Shown here: positions 6,811 to 15,660 of the stretch, piece after piece | How positions within the stretch are numbered: position 1 is the first letter of the stretch | Layout of the letters: each line of letters starts with the position of its first letter | Source of the DNA: Clostridia bacterium | Lineage (GTDB): Bacteria; Bacillota; Clostridia; Oscillospirales; CAG-272 | Length of the DNA: 56,913 nucleotides | Assembly (NCBI GenBank): GCA_017540175.1 | Contig: JAFYBN010000061.1 | Span: 1 to 56,913 of the forward strand | Reading direction: 5' to 3' | Translations under genes and position numbers: made by a program | The notes under the pieces: model-generated | What the model was told of the DNA's origin: nothing | Seen by the model: only the letters and a program-made list of their open reading frames with translations | Database searches by the model: none

Positions 6811-7869
6811 ATGACACCGAAGAAGGTCGGTTCCGTCGGACTGGGCGGCATCTCGAGCGCCGTACATCTTCCCGGGATCTCCCGCTCCCCCGATCTCGTT
6901 CTTTACGCTCTCTGCGACATCGACGAAAAGAGGCTGCACGAGCGCGGCGAACAGTACGGCGTGCCCGAAGAGCGCCGCTTCACCGATTACCGCGATCTCG
7001 TCGCGTGCCCGGGCGTGGAGGTCGTCGACATTTCCACACCGAACAACGTCCATCTCGAAATCGCGCTGGCCGCCGCGAAGGCGGGCAAGCCCTACTGCGT
7101 CGAAAAGCCCGTGACCATGGATACCGCCGAAGCCCTCACGCTCGCGCAGGCGACCCACGAGGCGGGCGTGAAAAGCATGATCTGCTTTTCGTACCGGTAC
7201 AAGGCCGCCGCGCGGTACCTGCGCTCCCTCATCCTGGGCGGCAGGCTCGGGCGCATTCACCACGTGAACATGCAGTATTATCAGGCGTGGGGACTCGCGG
7301 AGGCGGACTGTCCGCTCGTATGGCGGTATGTGAAATCCGTCGCGGCGTCCGGAGCGCTGGGCGACCTCGGCTGTCACGGGCTCGACCTCGTGTCCTTCGT
7401 CACGGGGCAGCGTTATGAAGCGGTCAGCGCACACCTGGGGACCATTGTACACGAGCGCAGGCTTCCCTCAGGAGAGGGAAAGGGTCCGGTCGACGTCGAC
7501 GATTTCTCGAACATCCTCGCCGAAATGTCGGGCGGGATCTCCGCTTCCTTCCAGATCTCCCGCTTCGCCTACGGACGGGGGAATTACCAGCGCATGGAGG
7601 TCTACGGCGAGCACGGCGCGCTCGTCTACCATCTCGACCGTGTCCCCGGCGTGGACGAGCTCGAGATCTGCGACGCGTCCACGGGGAAGAAATACGTCCC
7701 CGCCGAGATCCCCGTTCAGTTCCGCGTCGATCAGATGCAGGCGTTCGCCGATCTTCTCGCCGGAGAGGACGACGGGCTGAACGCGTCCATCGACGACGGC
7801 GTCGAAAACGAAAAGCTGCTCGACGGCATCCTCGCGGCGTCCGAGAGCAAACGCTGGGTCACGCTCTGA
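6811..7869 (+). CDS. Gfo/Idh/MocA family oxidoreductase (first copy)
   Basis: A probable NAD(P)-dependent sugar or polyol dehydrogenase. 352 residues with an N-terminal Rossmann fold (VGSVGLGGISSAVHLPGI near residues 5-22), the family Glu-Lys-Pro motif (VEKPVTMD near 97-104), and the C-terminal alpha/beta domain with the active-site region LGDLGCHGLDLV. ATG 6811 has AAAGGAG nine bases upstream; the in-frame upstream ATG near the promoter is too early. It heads a cassette with a ThuA-like protein and a second paralogue. The substrate cannot be read from sequence. Confidence 0.9.
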   Translation: MTPKKVGSVGLGGISSAVHLPGISRSPDLVLYALCDIDEKRLHERGEQYGVPEERRFTDYRDLVACPGVEVVDISTPNNVHLEIALAAAKAGKPYCVEKPVTMDTAEALTLAQATHEAGVKSMICFSYRYKAAARYLRSLILGGRLGRIHHVNMQYYQAWGLAEADCPLVWRYVKSVAASGALGDLGCHGLDLVSFVTGQRYEAVSAHLGTIVHERRLPSGEGKGPVDVDDFSNILAEMSGGISASFQISRFAYGRGNYQRMEVYGEHGALVYHLDRVPGVDELEICDASTGKKYVPAEIPVQFRVDQMQAFADLLAGEDDGLNASIDDGVENEKLLDGILAASESKRWVTL

Positions 7870-7913
7870 CCGCGGCACATCCGTCAAATCATTCCTGAAA
7901 AGGAGAAATCCAT

Positions 7914-8627
7914 ATGAAAATCACAGTTTGGAACGAGTTCGCCCACGAAAAGACCGACGAAGCGGTCCGGGCGATCTACCCCGACGGCATCCACATGACC
8001 ATTGCGCGGTTCCTCACGGAAGCCGGATTCGAGGTGCGCACCGCCACCCTCGACGATCCGGAGTGCGGACTGACCGAAGAAGTGCTGAACGACACCGACG
8101 TGCTCTTCTGGTGGGGCCACATGCGCCACGGAGACGTGCCTGACAGCGTTGTGAACCGTGTATATAAGCACGTCATCGGGGGCATGGGCATGGTAGTCCT
8201 GCATTCCGGTCACGCGTCCAAAATCTTCCAGAAGCTCATGGGAACGCCTTCCGGCGAGCTGAAATGGCGCGAATCCGGAGACAAGGAGATCCTCTGGGTC
8301 ATTGAGCAGGGGCATCCCATTACGCGCGGGCTCGGCGAAAACATCATCCTCGAGCACGAGGAGACCTACGGCGAGCACTTCCTCGTCCCCGCGCCGGACG
8401 AGCTCGTGCTCATCAGCTGGTTCACGGGCGGCGAGGTCTTCCGCTCCGGCTGCGTGTACAAGCGCGGCCGCGGCAAGATCTTCTATTTCAGACCCGGTCA
8501 CGAATCCGTCCCGACCTATCACAACCCCGAGGTCCAGAAGCTGCTCTGCAACGCCGCGAACTACGTCTACACGCCGAAAGCGGACGCGCCGTACAAATAC
8601 GGCTGGGTCCCGCCGACGGTAAAATAA
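7914..8627 (+). CDS. ThuA-like domain protein
   Basis: A 237-residue protein of the ThuA family (glutamine-amidotransferase-like fold), first named from trehalose utilisation in rhizobia; its biochemical role is not settled. Motifs seen are ITVWNEF and DGIHMTIA at the N terminus, DVLFWWGHMRH, GMVVLHSGHASK, and a C-terminal GRGKIFYFRPGHE with the conserved HESVPTYH. No signal peptide, so probably cytoplasmic. AAAAGGAG precedes ATG 7914. Placed between two Gfo/Idh/MocA genes with gaps of 44 and 19 bases, as in thuA-thuB-type loci, suggesting joint oxidation or isomerisation of a carbohydrate. Confidence 0.88.
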   Translation: MKITVWNEFAHEKTDEAVRAIYPDGIHMTIARFLTEAGFEVRTATLDDPECGLTEEVLNDTDVLFWWGHMRHGDVPDSVVNRVYKHVIGGMGMVVLHSGHASKIFQKLMGTPSGELKWRESGDKEILWVIEQGHPITRGLGENIILEHEETYGEHFLVPAPDELVLISWFTGGEVFRSGCVYKRGRGKIFYFRPGHESVPTYHNPEVQKLLCNAANYVYTPKADAPYKYGWVPPTVK

Positions 8628-8646
8628 AGAACGCGAGGAACTGAAA

Positions 8647-9816
8647 ATGGAAAAAGTACGCTACGGTGTGATCGGCATCGGCAACATGGGTACCGGTCAC
8701 GTTCAGAGATTGATCGCCGGAAGGATCCCGGGAGCGGAGCTCACCGCGGTCTGCGACATCAAGCAGGATCGTCTGGACTGGGCGAAGCAGGCCTGCGGCG
8801 ACCGTGAGATCGGGTATTTTCTCGACTCCCACGAGCTGATCGAAAGCGGACTTGTCGACGCGGTCATGATCGCGACGCCCCACTACTTCCACCCCATCAT
8901 CGGCATCGACGCCTTCGAGCACGGACTCCACGTCCTGAGTGAAAAGCCGATCGGGGTCTATACGAAAAAGGTCCGCGAATTCATGGCGGCCGCGGAGAAA
9001 TCCGGCAAGGCGTTCGGGATCATGTACAACCAGCGGACCGACGCCTTCTATCAGAAAATGCGTGAAATGGTGAAGGACGGCGTGCTGGGCGATCTGAAGC
9101 GCTGCGTCTGGATCATCACCGACTGGTACCGCACGCAGGCGTATTACAACAGCGGCGGATGGCGCGCGACCTGGGCCGGCGAGGGCGGCGGCGTCCTCAT
9201 GAACCAGTGCCCGCACAACCTCGATCTGTGGCAGTGGATCTTCGGCATGCCCTGCGCGATCTACGCGGACTGCGCGTACGGCAAGTACCACGACATCGAA
9301 GTGGAAGACGACGTGACCGCGATGGCGAAGTATCCGAACGGCGCGACGGGCGTGTTCATCACCACCACGGGCGAGTATCCCGGCACGAACCGTCTCGAGA
9401 TCACCGGCTCGAAAGGCAAGCTCGTCTATGAGCGCGGACGCCTCACCTACACCAAGCTCGCCGTCGACGAGCGCGAATTCACCTTCTCCTCGAATCAGGG
9501 CTTCGCGTCCATCCCGTGCGAGACCTGCGAAATCGAAGTCCCCGCGGGGCACGGCGAACAGCACGACGGCATTTTCAAGAACTTCACGAACCACATCCTC
9601 TTCGGCGAAGAACTGCTCGCGCCGGGCTGTGAGGGAATCAACGGCCTGTCGATCTGCAACGCGATGCTGCTCTCCTCGGCGAAGGGCAAATGGGTCGAGA
9701 TCCCGAACGACGGCGAGGAGTTCTGGGAATGGCTTCAGGGCATGATCAAAACCTCGCGCCTGAAGGACGACGCCGGGGTCGTGTTCGACACGGAAGGATC
9801 GTACGGGAACAAGTAA
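8647..9816 (+). CDS. Gfo/Idh/MocA family oxidoreductase (second copy)
   Basis: 389 residues. The Rossmann motif YGVIGIGNMGTGHVQ is at the N terminus, the EKP motif is SEKPIGVYT, and the C-terminal domain includes NQCPHNLDLWQW, a conserved active-site histidine region. Longer than the first copy by about 37 residues and only distantly alike, so it probably acts on a different step or substrate. It ends the cassette and is followed by a dispersed hairpin element and a shared bidirectional terminator. Confidence 0.9.
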   Translation: MEKVRYGVIGIGNMGTGHVQRLIAGRIPGAELTAVCDIKQDRLDWAKQACGDREIGYFLDSHELIESGLVDAVMIATPHYFHPIIGIDAFEHGLHVLSEKPIGVYTKKVREFMAAAEKSGKAFGIMYNQRTDAFYQKMREMVKDGVLGDLKRCVWIITDWYRTQAYYNSGGWRATWAGEGGGVLMNQCPHNLDLWQWIFGMPCAIYADCAYGKYHDIEVEDDVTAMAKYPNGATGVFITTTGEYPGTNRLEITGSKGKLVYERGRLTYTKLAVDEREFTFSSNQGFASIPCETCEIEVPAGHGEQHDGIFKNFTNHILFGEELLAPGCEGINGLSICNAMLLSSAKGKWVEIPNDGEEFWEWLQGMIKTSRLKDDAGVVFDTEGSYGNK

Positions 9817-9819
9817 CCG

Positions 9820-9940
9820 AAAGGGGAAACGCGGCTTTCTTGTAATGAAAGCTCGCGATGCTCCGCATCGCCGGCAAAGAACTTTCATACGAGTGGAACA
9901 GCGAACCGCTCAAAGTGCAGTTCGGGGTAACGCGAAGCGC
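9820..9940 (+). repeat. dispersed hairpin element, copy A
   Basis: Begins GGGGAAACGCGGCTTTCTTG, continues through a hairpin whose arms are GAAAG and CTTTC around GCGATGCTCCGCATCGC, then a conserved block ending CTCAAAGTGCAGTTCGGGGTAA. The same order and much of the sequence recur at 33381-33495 (reverse strand), and the hairpin half recurs twice at 18336-18500. Open frames within it are considered spurious. Confidence 0.8.
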
Positions 9941-10032
9941 ACCGTTGAACCGTTTTGAATTCTGCGTGATTACATCGCTGTTTCAGCACGGGAATAGTAT
10001 AAGCGGATCACCGGATATCCGCCGCAGCAACG

Positions 10033-10065
10033 AAAAAGGGAGGCTCGCTTGAGTCTCCCCTTTTT
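10033..10065. terminator. bidirectional terminator between the oxidoreductase cassette and rplQ
   Basis: AAAAAGGGAGGCTC, loop, GAGTCTCCCCTTTTT: a stem with one mismatch flanked by A and T runs, so it can end both the rightward cassette and the leftward ribosomal run. Confidence 0.85.
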
Positions 10066-10078
10066 GATTGGATCCGGA

Positions 10079-10459
10079 TTATTTCTTCTCGGTTTCCTCA
10101 GCCTGCTTCGGCTCAACGCCCATGAAGCGGATGAGCGCCATTTCGGCGCCGTCGCCGCGGCGGGGACCGAGCTTGAAGATCTGGGTGTAGCCGCCCGTGC
10201 GATCCGCGAACGAGGGAGCTACTTCGTCAAAGAGCTTTTTCACCGCGTCTTCCTTGGTGATGAACGCAAGCGCCTGACGGCGGCTCGCGAGGGTATTTTT
10301 CTTGCCAAGCGTTATCATCTTTTCGGCAAGCGAACGCACTTCCTTCGCGCGGGTGAGCGTCGTCTCGATCGAACCGTTTTCGATGAGATAGGTCACCATT
10401 CCGCGGAGCATAGAATTTCTGTGCGCGGTAGGTCTGCCGAGCTTTCTGGTTCCGGGCAT
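10079..10459 (-). CDS. rplQ: 50S ribosomal protein L17
   Basis: Large-subunit protein at the outer side near the exit tunnel. 126 residues, normal length for the short bacterial form. The N-terminal signature [18 protein letters not shown] is intact, followed by [14 protein letters not shown]. The C terminus has a short charged tail (EETEKK). AAGGAGG stands nine bases before the ATG. Last gene of the ribosomal run, 82 bases after rpoA. Confidence 0.97.
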   Translation of the reverse strand: MPGTRKLGRPTAHRNSMLRGMVTYLIENGSIETTLTRAKEVRSLAEKMITLGKKNTLASRRQALAFITKEDAVKKLFDEVAPSFADRTGGYTQIFKLGPRRGDGAEMALIRFMGVEPKQAEETEKK

Positions 10460-10541
10460 GTTCCATGTCCTCCTTTTGGAAAAGTCCGGTTACTGCTGTA
10501 ACCTCTATCTGTTTCTTGATGTGTTTGTGTCGGGGCAGGAC

Positions 10542-11513
10542 TTATTCGTCGTCCTTCTTCAGTTCGAGACCGAGCGAATGGAGCTTCTGGATCACTTCTT
10601 CGAGCGATTTCTTGCCGAGGTTGCGGACCTTCATCATTTCCTCTTCGGTCTTGTTGATGAGGTCTTCGACCGTGTCAATGCCGGCGCGCTTCAGACAGTT
10701 GAAGCTGCGGACCGACATGTCAAGTTCCTCAATGGTCATCTCAAGGACCTTCTCCTTGATGGTTTCTTCGCGCTCTACCATGATTTCCGCGTTCTTTGCT
10801 TCGTCGGAAAGATCGACGAACAAATTGAGATGTTCGTTGAGAATCTTGGCTCCGAGGGAAATCGCTTCCTTCGCTAAGATGACGCCGTTCGTGAGTACTT
10901 CAAGCGTGAGCTTGTCGTAGTCCGTATTGCTTCCGACACGGGTGTTGTCGACGGTATAGCTTACGTTGTAGACGGGTGTGTAGATCGAATCCGTGAAAAT
11001 CGTTCCGATGGGCGCCGCCATACCCTGATTGTTCTGCTGGTACAGCTGCTTGTTGCGCTCCTGCGAAACGTAGCCGCGGCCGTGATCGAAGGTCAGCTCC
11101 ATGTAGAAGCGGACATTGTTCTCGATGGTGGCAATGTGGAAGTCGGGATTCAGGATCTCGATGTCCGCGTCCGCCTTGATGTCGCCCGCCGTGATGTCGC
11201 ACGCGCCGGTGATATCGATGAGAACCGTCTTCGGACCGTCGGTGTGCAGCTTCGCGGTGATGCCCTTCACGTTGAGCACGATTTCGGGAACGTCTTCCTT
11301 GACGCCCGGAATGGTGGTCATTTCGTGGAGAACGCCGTCGATCTTGATGTTCGTCACGGCAACGCCCGGAAGGGAGCTGAGGAGAACACGGCGCAGCGAA
11401 TTGCCGAGGGTGATCCCGTAGCCTCTTTCAAGCGGCTCGATGATGAATTTTCCGTTTCGTCCGTCTTCGCTTAAGTTGATGGTGGCAATGTTCGGCTTTT
11501 CAATTTCTAACAT
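10542..11513 (-). CDS. rpoA: DNA-directed RNA polymerase subunit alpha
   Basis: Assembles the core polymerase through its N-terminal domain and contacts UP elements and activators through its C-terminal domain. 323 residues. N-terminal features include [20 protein letters not shown] (about 28-47); the C-terminal domain follows a flexible linker near residue 240 and contains [11 protein letters not shown], the helix-hairpin-helix region, ending [19 protein letters not shown] lies about 10 bases before ATG. Cotranscribed with rpsD upstream and rplQ downstream. Confidence 0.98.
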   Translation of the reverse strand: MLEIEKPNIATINLSEDGRNGKFIIEPLERGYGITLGNSLRRVLLSSLPGVAVTNIKIDGVLHEMTTIPGVKEDVPEIVLNVKGITAKLHTDGPKTVLIDITGACDITAGDIKADADIEILNPDFHIATIENNVRFYMELTFDHGRGYVSQERNKQLYQQNNQGMAAPIGTIFTDSIYTPVYNVSYTVDNTRVGSNTDYDKLTLEVLTNGVILAKEAISLGAKILNEHLNLFVDLSDEAKNAEIMVEREETIKEKVLEMTIEELDMSVRSFNCLKRAGIDTVEDLINKTEEEMMKVRNLGKKSLEEVIQKLHSLGLELKKDDE

Positions 11514-11685
11514 TAAATAATAACCCTCCGTCTGTTATCTTTGCCAAATCCACTCTCTGAAAGCCCGCCGTGGGCTTCGATGATTTCTGCAAAACCGTGT
11601 GAGACCGCGTACTTCGGAACCGTAAACTGCCCAGAGGAATTCCGAAGGAAGGGACGCCTTCCACGACGGTCTCCCGCATGGGTTA
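11514..11685. other. 172-base gap between rpsD and rpoA
   Basis: No gene and no clear promoter seen. Contains short imperfect inverted repeats (for example around AAAGCCCGCCGTGGGCTT, 11560-11577) but no T-run, so it is probably only an untranslated spacer. Confidence 0.4.
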
Positions 11686-12285
11686 TTACTTGGAATAAAG
11701 TTCGACGATGAGCTGCTCGTTGACTTCGTAGTCGAGCTCTTCGCGGATCGGGAGCGACTTCAAAGCGGCGGTCAGGTTCTCTTTGTCGACTTCAAGCCAA
11801 GAGGGGGAAAGTCTGGTTTCTGCCATCTCCGCCAGTTCCTTGAACTTCGCGGAAGACTTCGAAGTATCCTTTACGGAAACAACGTCGCCGACCTTCAGAA
11901 GCAGGGACGGGATGTTGACCTTCTTGCCGTTGACTCTGAAATGATTGTGCCGGACAAGCTGTCTCGCTTCTCTGCGGGTCTTGGCCATGCCCATTCTGAA
12001 AACGACGTTGTCAAGTCTTCTCTCGAGGAGCTTGATGATGTTTTCGCCGGTGATGCCAGCCTGCTTTTCAGCGATTTCATAGTAATGCTTGAACTGGTTT
12101 TCCTGTACGCCGTAGATGAACTTCAGCTTCTGCTTTTCCTTCAGCTGGACGCCGTACTCGGAGAACTTTCTGCGCACGTTCGCGCCGGGGTGACGGTTGC
12201 TTTCTTTCTTGTCGTAGCCAAGGACGGCCGGGCTGATATCGAAATCGCGGCACTGCTTGGCGATGGGGTCATGACGAACTGCCAT
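11686..12285 (-). CDS. rpsD: 30S ribosomal protein S4
   Basis: Primary 16S rRNA binder of the small-subunit body; in some bacteria it also represses its own operon. 199 residues. The N-terminal Cys4 zinc site of the C+ form is absent (only one Cys near the N terminus), so this is the zinc-free type. The S4 RNA-binding domain is RRLDNVVFRMGMAKTRREAR onward. GGAGG precedes ATG. Its position in the alpha run, before rpoA, is standard. Confidence 0.97.
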   Translation of the reverse strand: MAVRHDPIAKQCRDFDISPAVLGYDKKESNRHPGANVRRKFSEYGVQLKEKQKLKFIYGVQENQFKHYYEIAEKQAGITGENIIKLLERRLDNVVFRMGMAKTRREARQLVRHNHFRVNGKKVNIPSLLLKVGDVVSVKDTSKSSAKFKELAEMAETRLSPSWLEVDKENLTAALKSLPIREELDYEVNEQLIVELYSK

Positions 12286-12431
12286 GTTGGTTTTTCCTCC
12301 GTTATTTTAAATAAAGTATCGGCACTGAGCTGCCGACGCCGAGCAAACGTGGGCTCGGTATAAGTCTTGTCCGGCCTCTCTCTTGCTCTTGTTTTCGCTC
12401 TTGTTCTGACGCAGCCGGACTGAATGAAGAA

Positions 12432-12827
12432 TCAGACTCTTCTGCGCTTGGGCGGACGGCATCCGTTGTGCGGGATGGGAGTCACGTCCTTGATGAGGGT
12501 GATGTTGAGACCGGTCGTCTGAAGCGCGCGGATGGCGGCTTCTCTGCCGTTGCCGGGACCCTTGACGTACACTTCGACGGTCTTCATGCCGTGTTCCATC
12601 GCGCCCTTCGCAGCGGCTTCCGCGGCAGTCTGGGCGGCATAAGGCGTGTTCTTGCGGGAGCCCTTGAAGCCCTGTCCGCCGGAAGACGACCATGCGATGG
12701 TGTTGCCCTGTACGTCCGTGATGGTGATGATGGTGTTGTTGAAGGTCGAGGAGATGTGCGCGTGACCCGCTTCGACGTTCTTTCTGTCGCGGCGCTTTTT
12801 GATGACCTTCTTTGCGACTTTCGCCAT
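12432..12827 (-). CDS. rpsK: 30S ribosomal protein S11
   Basis: Platform protein that contacts the mRNA exit region with S7. 131 residues. Conserved segments include [35 protein letters not shown] and the C-terminal [22 protein letters not shown] lies six bases before the ATG. Separated from rpsM by 12 bases. Confidence 0.97.
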   Translation of the reverse strand: MAKVAKKVIKKRRDRKNVEAGHAHISSTFNNTIITITDVQGNTIAWSSSGGQGFKGSRKNTPYAAQTAAEAAAKGAMEHGMKTVEVYVKGPGNGREAAIRALQTTGLNITLIKDVTPIPHNGCRPPKRRRV

Positions 12828-12839
12828 AACTCTCTCCTT

Positions 12840-13208
12840 TTATTTCTTCTTGTTTGCGATGGTCTTGGCGGGACCTTTTCTCGTTCTCGCGTTCGTCTTG
12901 GTTCTCTGACCGCGGACGGGAAGACCCTTTCTGTGGCGGATTCCGCGATAGCAGTTGATTTCAGTCAGTCTCTTGATGTTGAGCTGGACTTCGCGGCGGA
13001 GTTCGCCTTCAACCGTGTAGTGGTTTTCAATCTCGTCACGCAGCTTCGCGATGTCTTCTTCGGTGAGGTCCTTGGCTCTGGTGTCGGGATTGACGCCGGT
13101 CTTCGCAAGGATGTCACGCGCGCTCTTCAGACCGATACCGTAGATGTAGGTCAGAGCGATTTCGACGCGCTTCGCGTTCGGGATATCAACGCCGGATATA
13201 CGTGCCAT
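12840..13208 (-). CDS. rpsM: 30S ribosomal protein S13
   Basis: Head protein forming intersubunit bridges and touching the P-site tRNA. 122 residues. It begins [19 protein letters not shown], carries the helix-two-turn-helix region, and ends in the basic [16 protein letters not shown] tail. AAAGGAG precedes the ATG. 27 bases after rpmJ. Confidence 0.97.
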   Translation of the reverse strand: MARISGVDIPNAKRVEIALTYIYGIGLKSARDILAKTGVNPDTRAKDLTEEDIAKLRDEIENHYTVEGELRREVQLNIKRLTEINCYRGIRHRKGLPVRGQRTKTNARTRKGPAKTIANKKK

Positions 13209-13235
13209 TTGGTTCTGTGCTCCTTTCTTTGAGAA

Positions 13236-13349
13236 TTAACCCTGCTTCTGTTTGTGCTTCGGATTCTCGCAGATGACCATGACGTGGCCATGCCGCTTGA
13301 TGATCTTGCACTTCTCGCAGATTTTTTTAACGGAAGGCTTGACTTTCAC
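13236..13349 (-). CDS. rpmJ: 50S ribosomal protein L36 (zinc-binding form)
   Basis: The smallest large-subunit protein, 37 residues, starting at GTG 13349 with AAGGTGG seven bases upstream. The zinc ligands are present: CEKC, then IC and the final His in NPKHKQKQG (C+ form). It is short enough to be missed by gene callers. Lies between infA and rpsM, the usual order. Confidence 0.95.
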   Translation of the reverse strand: MKVKPSVKKICEKCKIIKRHGHVMVICENPKHKQKQG

Positions 13350-13406
13350 AGTGATACCACCTTTCTTTGTTTTGCTGAGGCGTCTCTGTACCGCGGCATA
13401 CCTGTC

Positions 13407-13628
13407 TCAGCCCTTGGTACGCCAAGTGATTCTTCCCTTGGACGGATCATAGATCGAGACCTCTACCGTGACCTTATCGCCCGGCAGGATCCTGATATAA
13501 TTCATCCGCAGCTTGCCCGAAATATGCGCGGTCACGATCATATTGTTCGGCAGCTTTACCTTGAAGGTTGCGTTTGGAAGTGCTTCTACGACGACACCTT
13601 CAAATTCAATAACATCATCCTTCGGCAA
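13407..13628 (-). CDS. infA: translation initiation factor IF-1
   Basis: Binds the ribosomal A site during initiation. 73 residues from TTG 13628, which gives the family N terminus ([18 protein letters not shown]) and has GGGAGGG about six bases upstream; the longer open frame to 13700 is rejected. The OB fold includes [19 protein letters not shown] and ends [12 protein letters not shown] start is notable for a gene that is usually highly expressed. Confidence 0.95.
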   Translation of the reverse strand: MPKDDVIEFEGVVVEALPNATFKVKLPNNMIVTAHISGKLRMNYIRILPGDKVTVEVSIYDPSKGRITWRTKG

Positions 13629-13710
13629 ACATTTCCCTCCCTGATCGCTTGGTACTGTTGCGGTGAAAAACACCGTCTGCGTGAACCGGTGAAAAGACAC
13701 CGTCTAATTA

Positions 13711-14040
13711 TTATAAATCAAAGCTCTCGCTCCTGTCAAGGGGCTTTTTCTCATTTCCGAACCGAATTTCGTATTTTGCGCAAATTTCAGCGATTTGCCC
13801 ATCGTCCGGAGATTCGGTCAGTTTCTTCCTGTCGCTTTCGCCGGGGACGCCCAGCAGCCTGAGATGCGCCGGATTCTTGTGTTTCCGGCTTTTCAGAGGA
13901 TGCAGCTTCCCATCCGCGATCACGAGCGGCGCCGTGGGGCAGTCCGGGTCGATTTCCACCACCGCGAAGGTGCGGAACCGATCCCTGCCCTGAATCGAAC
14001 GGACGATGACCCCGGGGAGTCGGATTTCATTTTTATCCAT
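13711..14040 (-). CDS. KOW domain-containing RNA-binding protein
   Basis: 109 residues. The N-terminal part, with LPGVIVRSIQGRDRFRTFAVVE, matches the KOW-type (L14e/L6e-like) protein commonly found between map and infA in Clostridia. It then has LVIADGKLHPLKSRKHKNPAHL, a basic segment likely to touch RNA. Exact function is not established; association with the ribosome is an inference from its place. Start at ATG 14040, 18 bases after map. The region between it and infA (83 bases) shows no gene. Confidence 0.85.
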   Translation of the reverse strand: MDKNEIRLPGVIVRSIQGRDRFRTFAVVEIDPDCPTAPLVIADGKLHPLKSRKHKNPAHLRLLGVPGESDRKKLTESPDDGQIAEICAKYEIRFGNEKKPLDRSESFDL

Positions 14041-14058
14041 TTTATCCCCGCGTCCCCG

Positions 14059-14814
14059 TCAGTCGACCTTGGTGAGCATTTCAGGCCCGTTTTCGGTGAG
14101 CGCGACCGTGTGCTCGTAGTGCGCCGAGAGCGATCCGTCCGCCGTGACGACCGTCCAGCCGTCGCTGAGCTCGCGGACCTCCGGACGCCCGAGATTGATC
14201 ATCGGCTCGATGGCGATCACCATGCCCCTGCACAGCCGTGCGCCCCTGCCCGCTCTTCCGAAGTTCGGAACGTTCGGATCCTCGTGCAGGTCCGCGCCGA
14301 CGCCGTGTCCGACGTATTTCTTGACCGTCGAGCAGCCGTTCGCGGTCACATAGCCGTCGATCGCCGCGCCGATGTCGCCGATGCGCGCGTCTTCCTTCCC
14401 TGCCGCTTCGAGCCCTAGGAAGAAGCTCTGCTTCGTGACGTCGATGAGGCGCTGCGCCTCGGCGGAGATTTTTCCGACCGGGAAGGTGTTCGCGCTGTCG
14501 CCGTGGAAGCCGTCGATGTACGCGCCCACGTCAAGCTTGACGATGTCGCCCTCTTCCAGAACGGTGTGATAGGAGGGAATGCCGTGAATAACCTGGGTGT
14601 TGACCGAAATGCACGCCGAGCCGGGGAAGCCGCCGTACCCGAGGAAGGACGGCTTCGCGCCGCATTTCTCGATGTAGTGGCGGATCCGGTCGTCGATCGC
14701 CTTGGTCGATACGCCCGGTCGGATCATTTCGGCACCCGCGAGGATCGCCTCGCCGGTGATCCTTCCCGCGATGCGCATGAGTTTGATTTGTTCGGGTGTT
14801 TTGACGATAATCAT
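14059..14814 (-). CDS. map: type I methionine aminopeptidase
   Basis: Removes the N-terminal Met from new proteins. 251 residues, the short bacterial form with no zinc-ribbon extension. Metal ligands are visible in DVGAYIDGFHGDSANTF (two Asp), GHGVGADLHEDPNVPNF (His), IEPMINLG (Glu) and the C-terminal HYEHTVALTENGPE (Glu). Starts MIIVKTPEQIKLMRIAG. Follows adk by 41 bases, the normal secY-adk-map order. Confidence 0.97.
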   Translation of the reverse strand: MIIVKTPEQIKLMRIAGRITGEAILAGAEMIRPGVSTKAIDDRIRHYIEKCGAKPSFLGYGGFPGSACISVNTQVIHGIPSYHTVLEEGDIVKLDVGAYIDGFHGDSANTFPVGKISAEAQRLIDVTKQSFFLGLEAAGKEDARIGDIGAAIDGYVTANGCSTVKKYVGHGVGADLHEDPNVPNFGRAGRGARLCRGMVIAIEPMINLGRPEVRELSDGWTVVTADGSLSAHYEHTVALTENGPEMLTKVD

Positions 14815-14855
14815 ATTGCTTTTGCCTCTTCTTCACCCTCGCGCGGCGGGAGCGT

Positions 14856-15500
14856 TCAGCCCTCGAGCGCGGCGGCGGTGAGCGCGGTGGTATCCTCGAG
14901 CTTCTCCTGACCGTAAACGATCTTGAGCAGGCCCTTCTGATCGTAGAACTCCTTCAGCGGCTCGGTCTGGGCGTGGTAGATCTCGAGACGGCTCTTCACA
15001 ACGGCGGGATCGTCGTCCGCGCGGATGGTGAGGGGCTCGCCGCATACGCCGCAGTTCTCGCCCGCCGGGGAGGGCTTGTACTTGACATGGTAGGTCGCGC
15101 CGCATTTCTTGCAGACGCGTCTGCCGCTCATGCGGGTCATGATGTCCTCGTCGGCGACTTCGATGGAAATGACGTCCGTGATGCAGACGCCCATTTCGTC
15201 CAGCGCCGCGGCCTGAGGAACGGTTCTCGGGAACCCGTCGAGGATGAAGCCGTTTTCGCAGTCATCCTTCGCGAGGCGCGCCTTGATGATGTCGATCACG
15301 ACGCTGTCGGGAACAAGCTCGCCCTTCGACGTGTAGGACTTGACCGCCTCGCCCAGCTCGCTGCCGGAAGCGATCTCCTCGCGGATGATCTGACCGGTGG
15401 AGATGGCGGGAATGCCGTAACGCGCGGAAATCAGCTCCGCCTGCGTGCCTTTGCCCGCTCCGGGCGCGCCGAGAAGAATCAGATTGAGTTTTCTTTCCAT
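14856..15500 (-). CDS. adk: adenylate kinase, zinc-lid type
   Basis: Interconverts AMP, ADP and ATP. 214 residues. The P-loop is GAPGAGKGTQ at residues 12-21. The LID domain carries a Cys4 zinc site (CKKCGATYH and CGVCGEP), the Gram-positive type. DGFPRT and the AMP-binding segment are intact. Start ATG 15500 preceded by AGGAGG. Confidence 0.97.
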   Translation of the reverse strand: MERKLNLILLGAPGAGKGTQAELISARYGIPAISTGQIIREEIASGSELGEAVKSYTSKGELVPDSVVIDIIKARLAKDDCENGFILDGFPRTVPQAAALDEMGVCITDVISIEVADEDIMTRMSGRRVCKKCGATYHVKYKPSPAGENCGVCGEPLTIRADDDPAVVKSRLEIYHAQTEPLKEFYDQKGLLKIVYGQEKLEDTTALTAAALEG

Positions 15501-15660
15501 GTGTTCCTCCTTCTTCTTTGGGGGGATGAAATCCGGATTTCAGCACGAAAATGGCGGCGTGATGCACCCCCATTTTCATTCGCAGAAGACGGGACGGGCG
15601 GGGAATTGTGCGTGGGAGCTCCCCGCCCGGTCCGTCGCTTATTGACTGCGGAATTCCCGA
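15501..15660 (-). other. 160-base secY-adk gap with two hairpins
   Basis: Reading leftward the message would pass CGGGCGGGGA/TCCCCGCCCG (15595-15629, a perfect 10-base stem) and then GAAAATGG/CCATTTTC (15547-15577, a perfect 8-base stem). Neither is followed by a T run, so they are more likely processing or attenuation structures than terminators. No gene seen. Confidence 0.6.

Noticed and set aside
9858-10052. 64-codon open frame after the second oxidoreductase
   Set aside because: It lies inside the dispersed hairpin element, and frames in the other copies differ, so it is explained by the repeat rather than by a protein.
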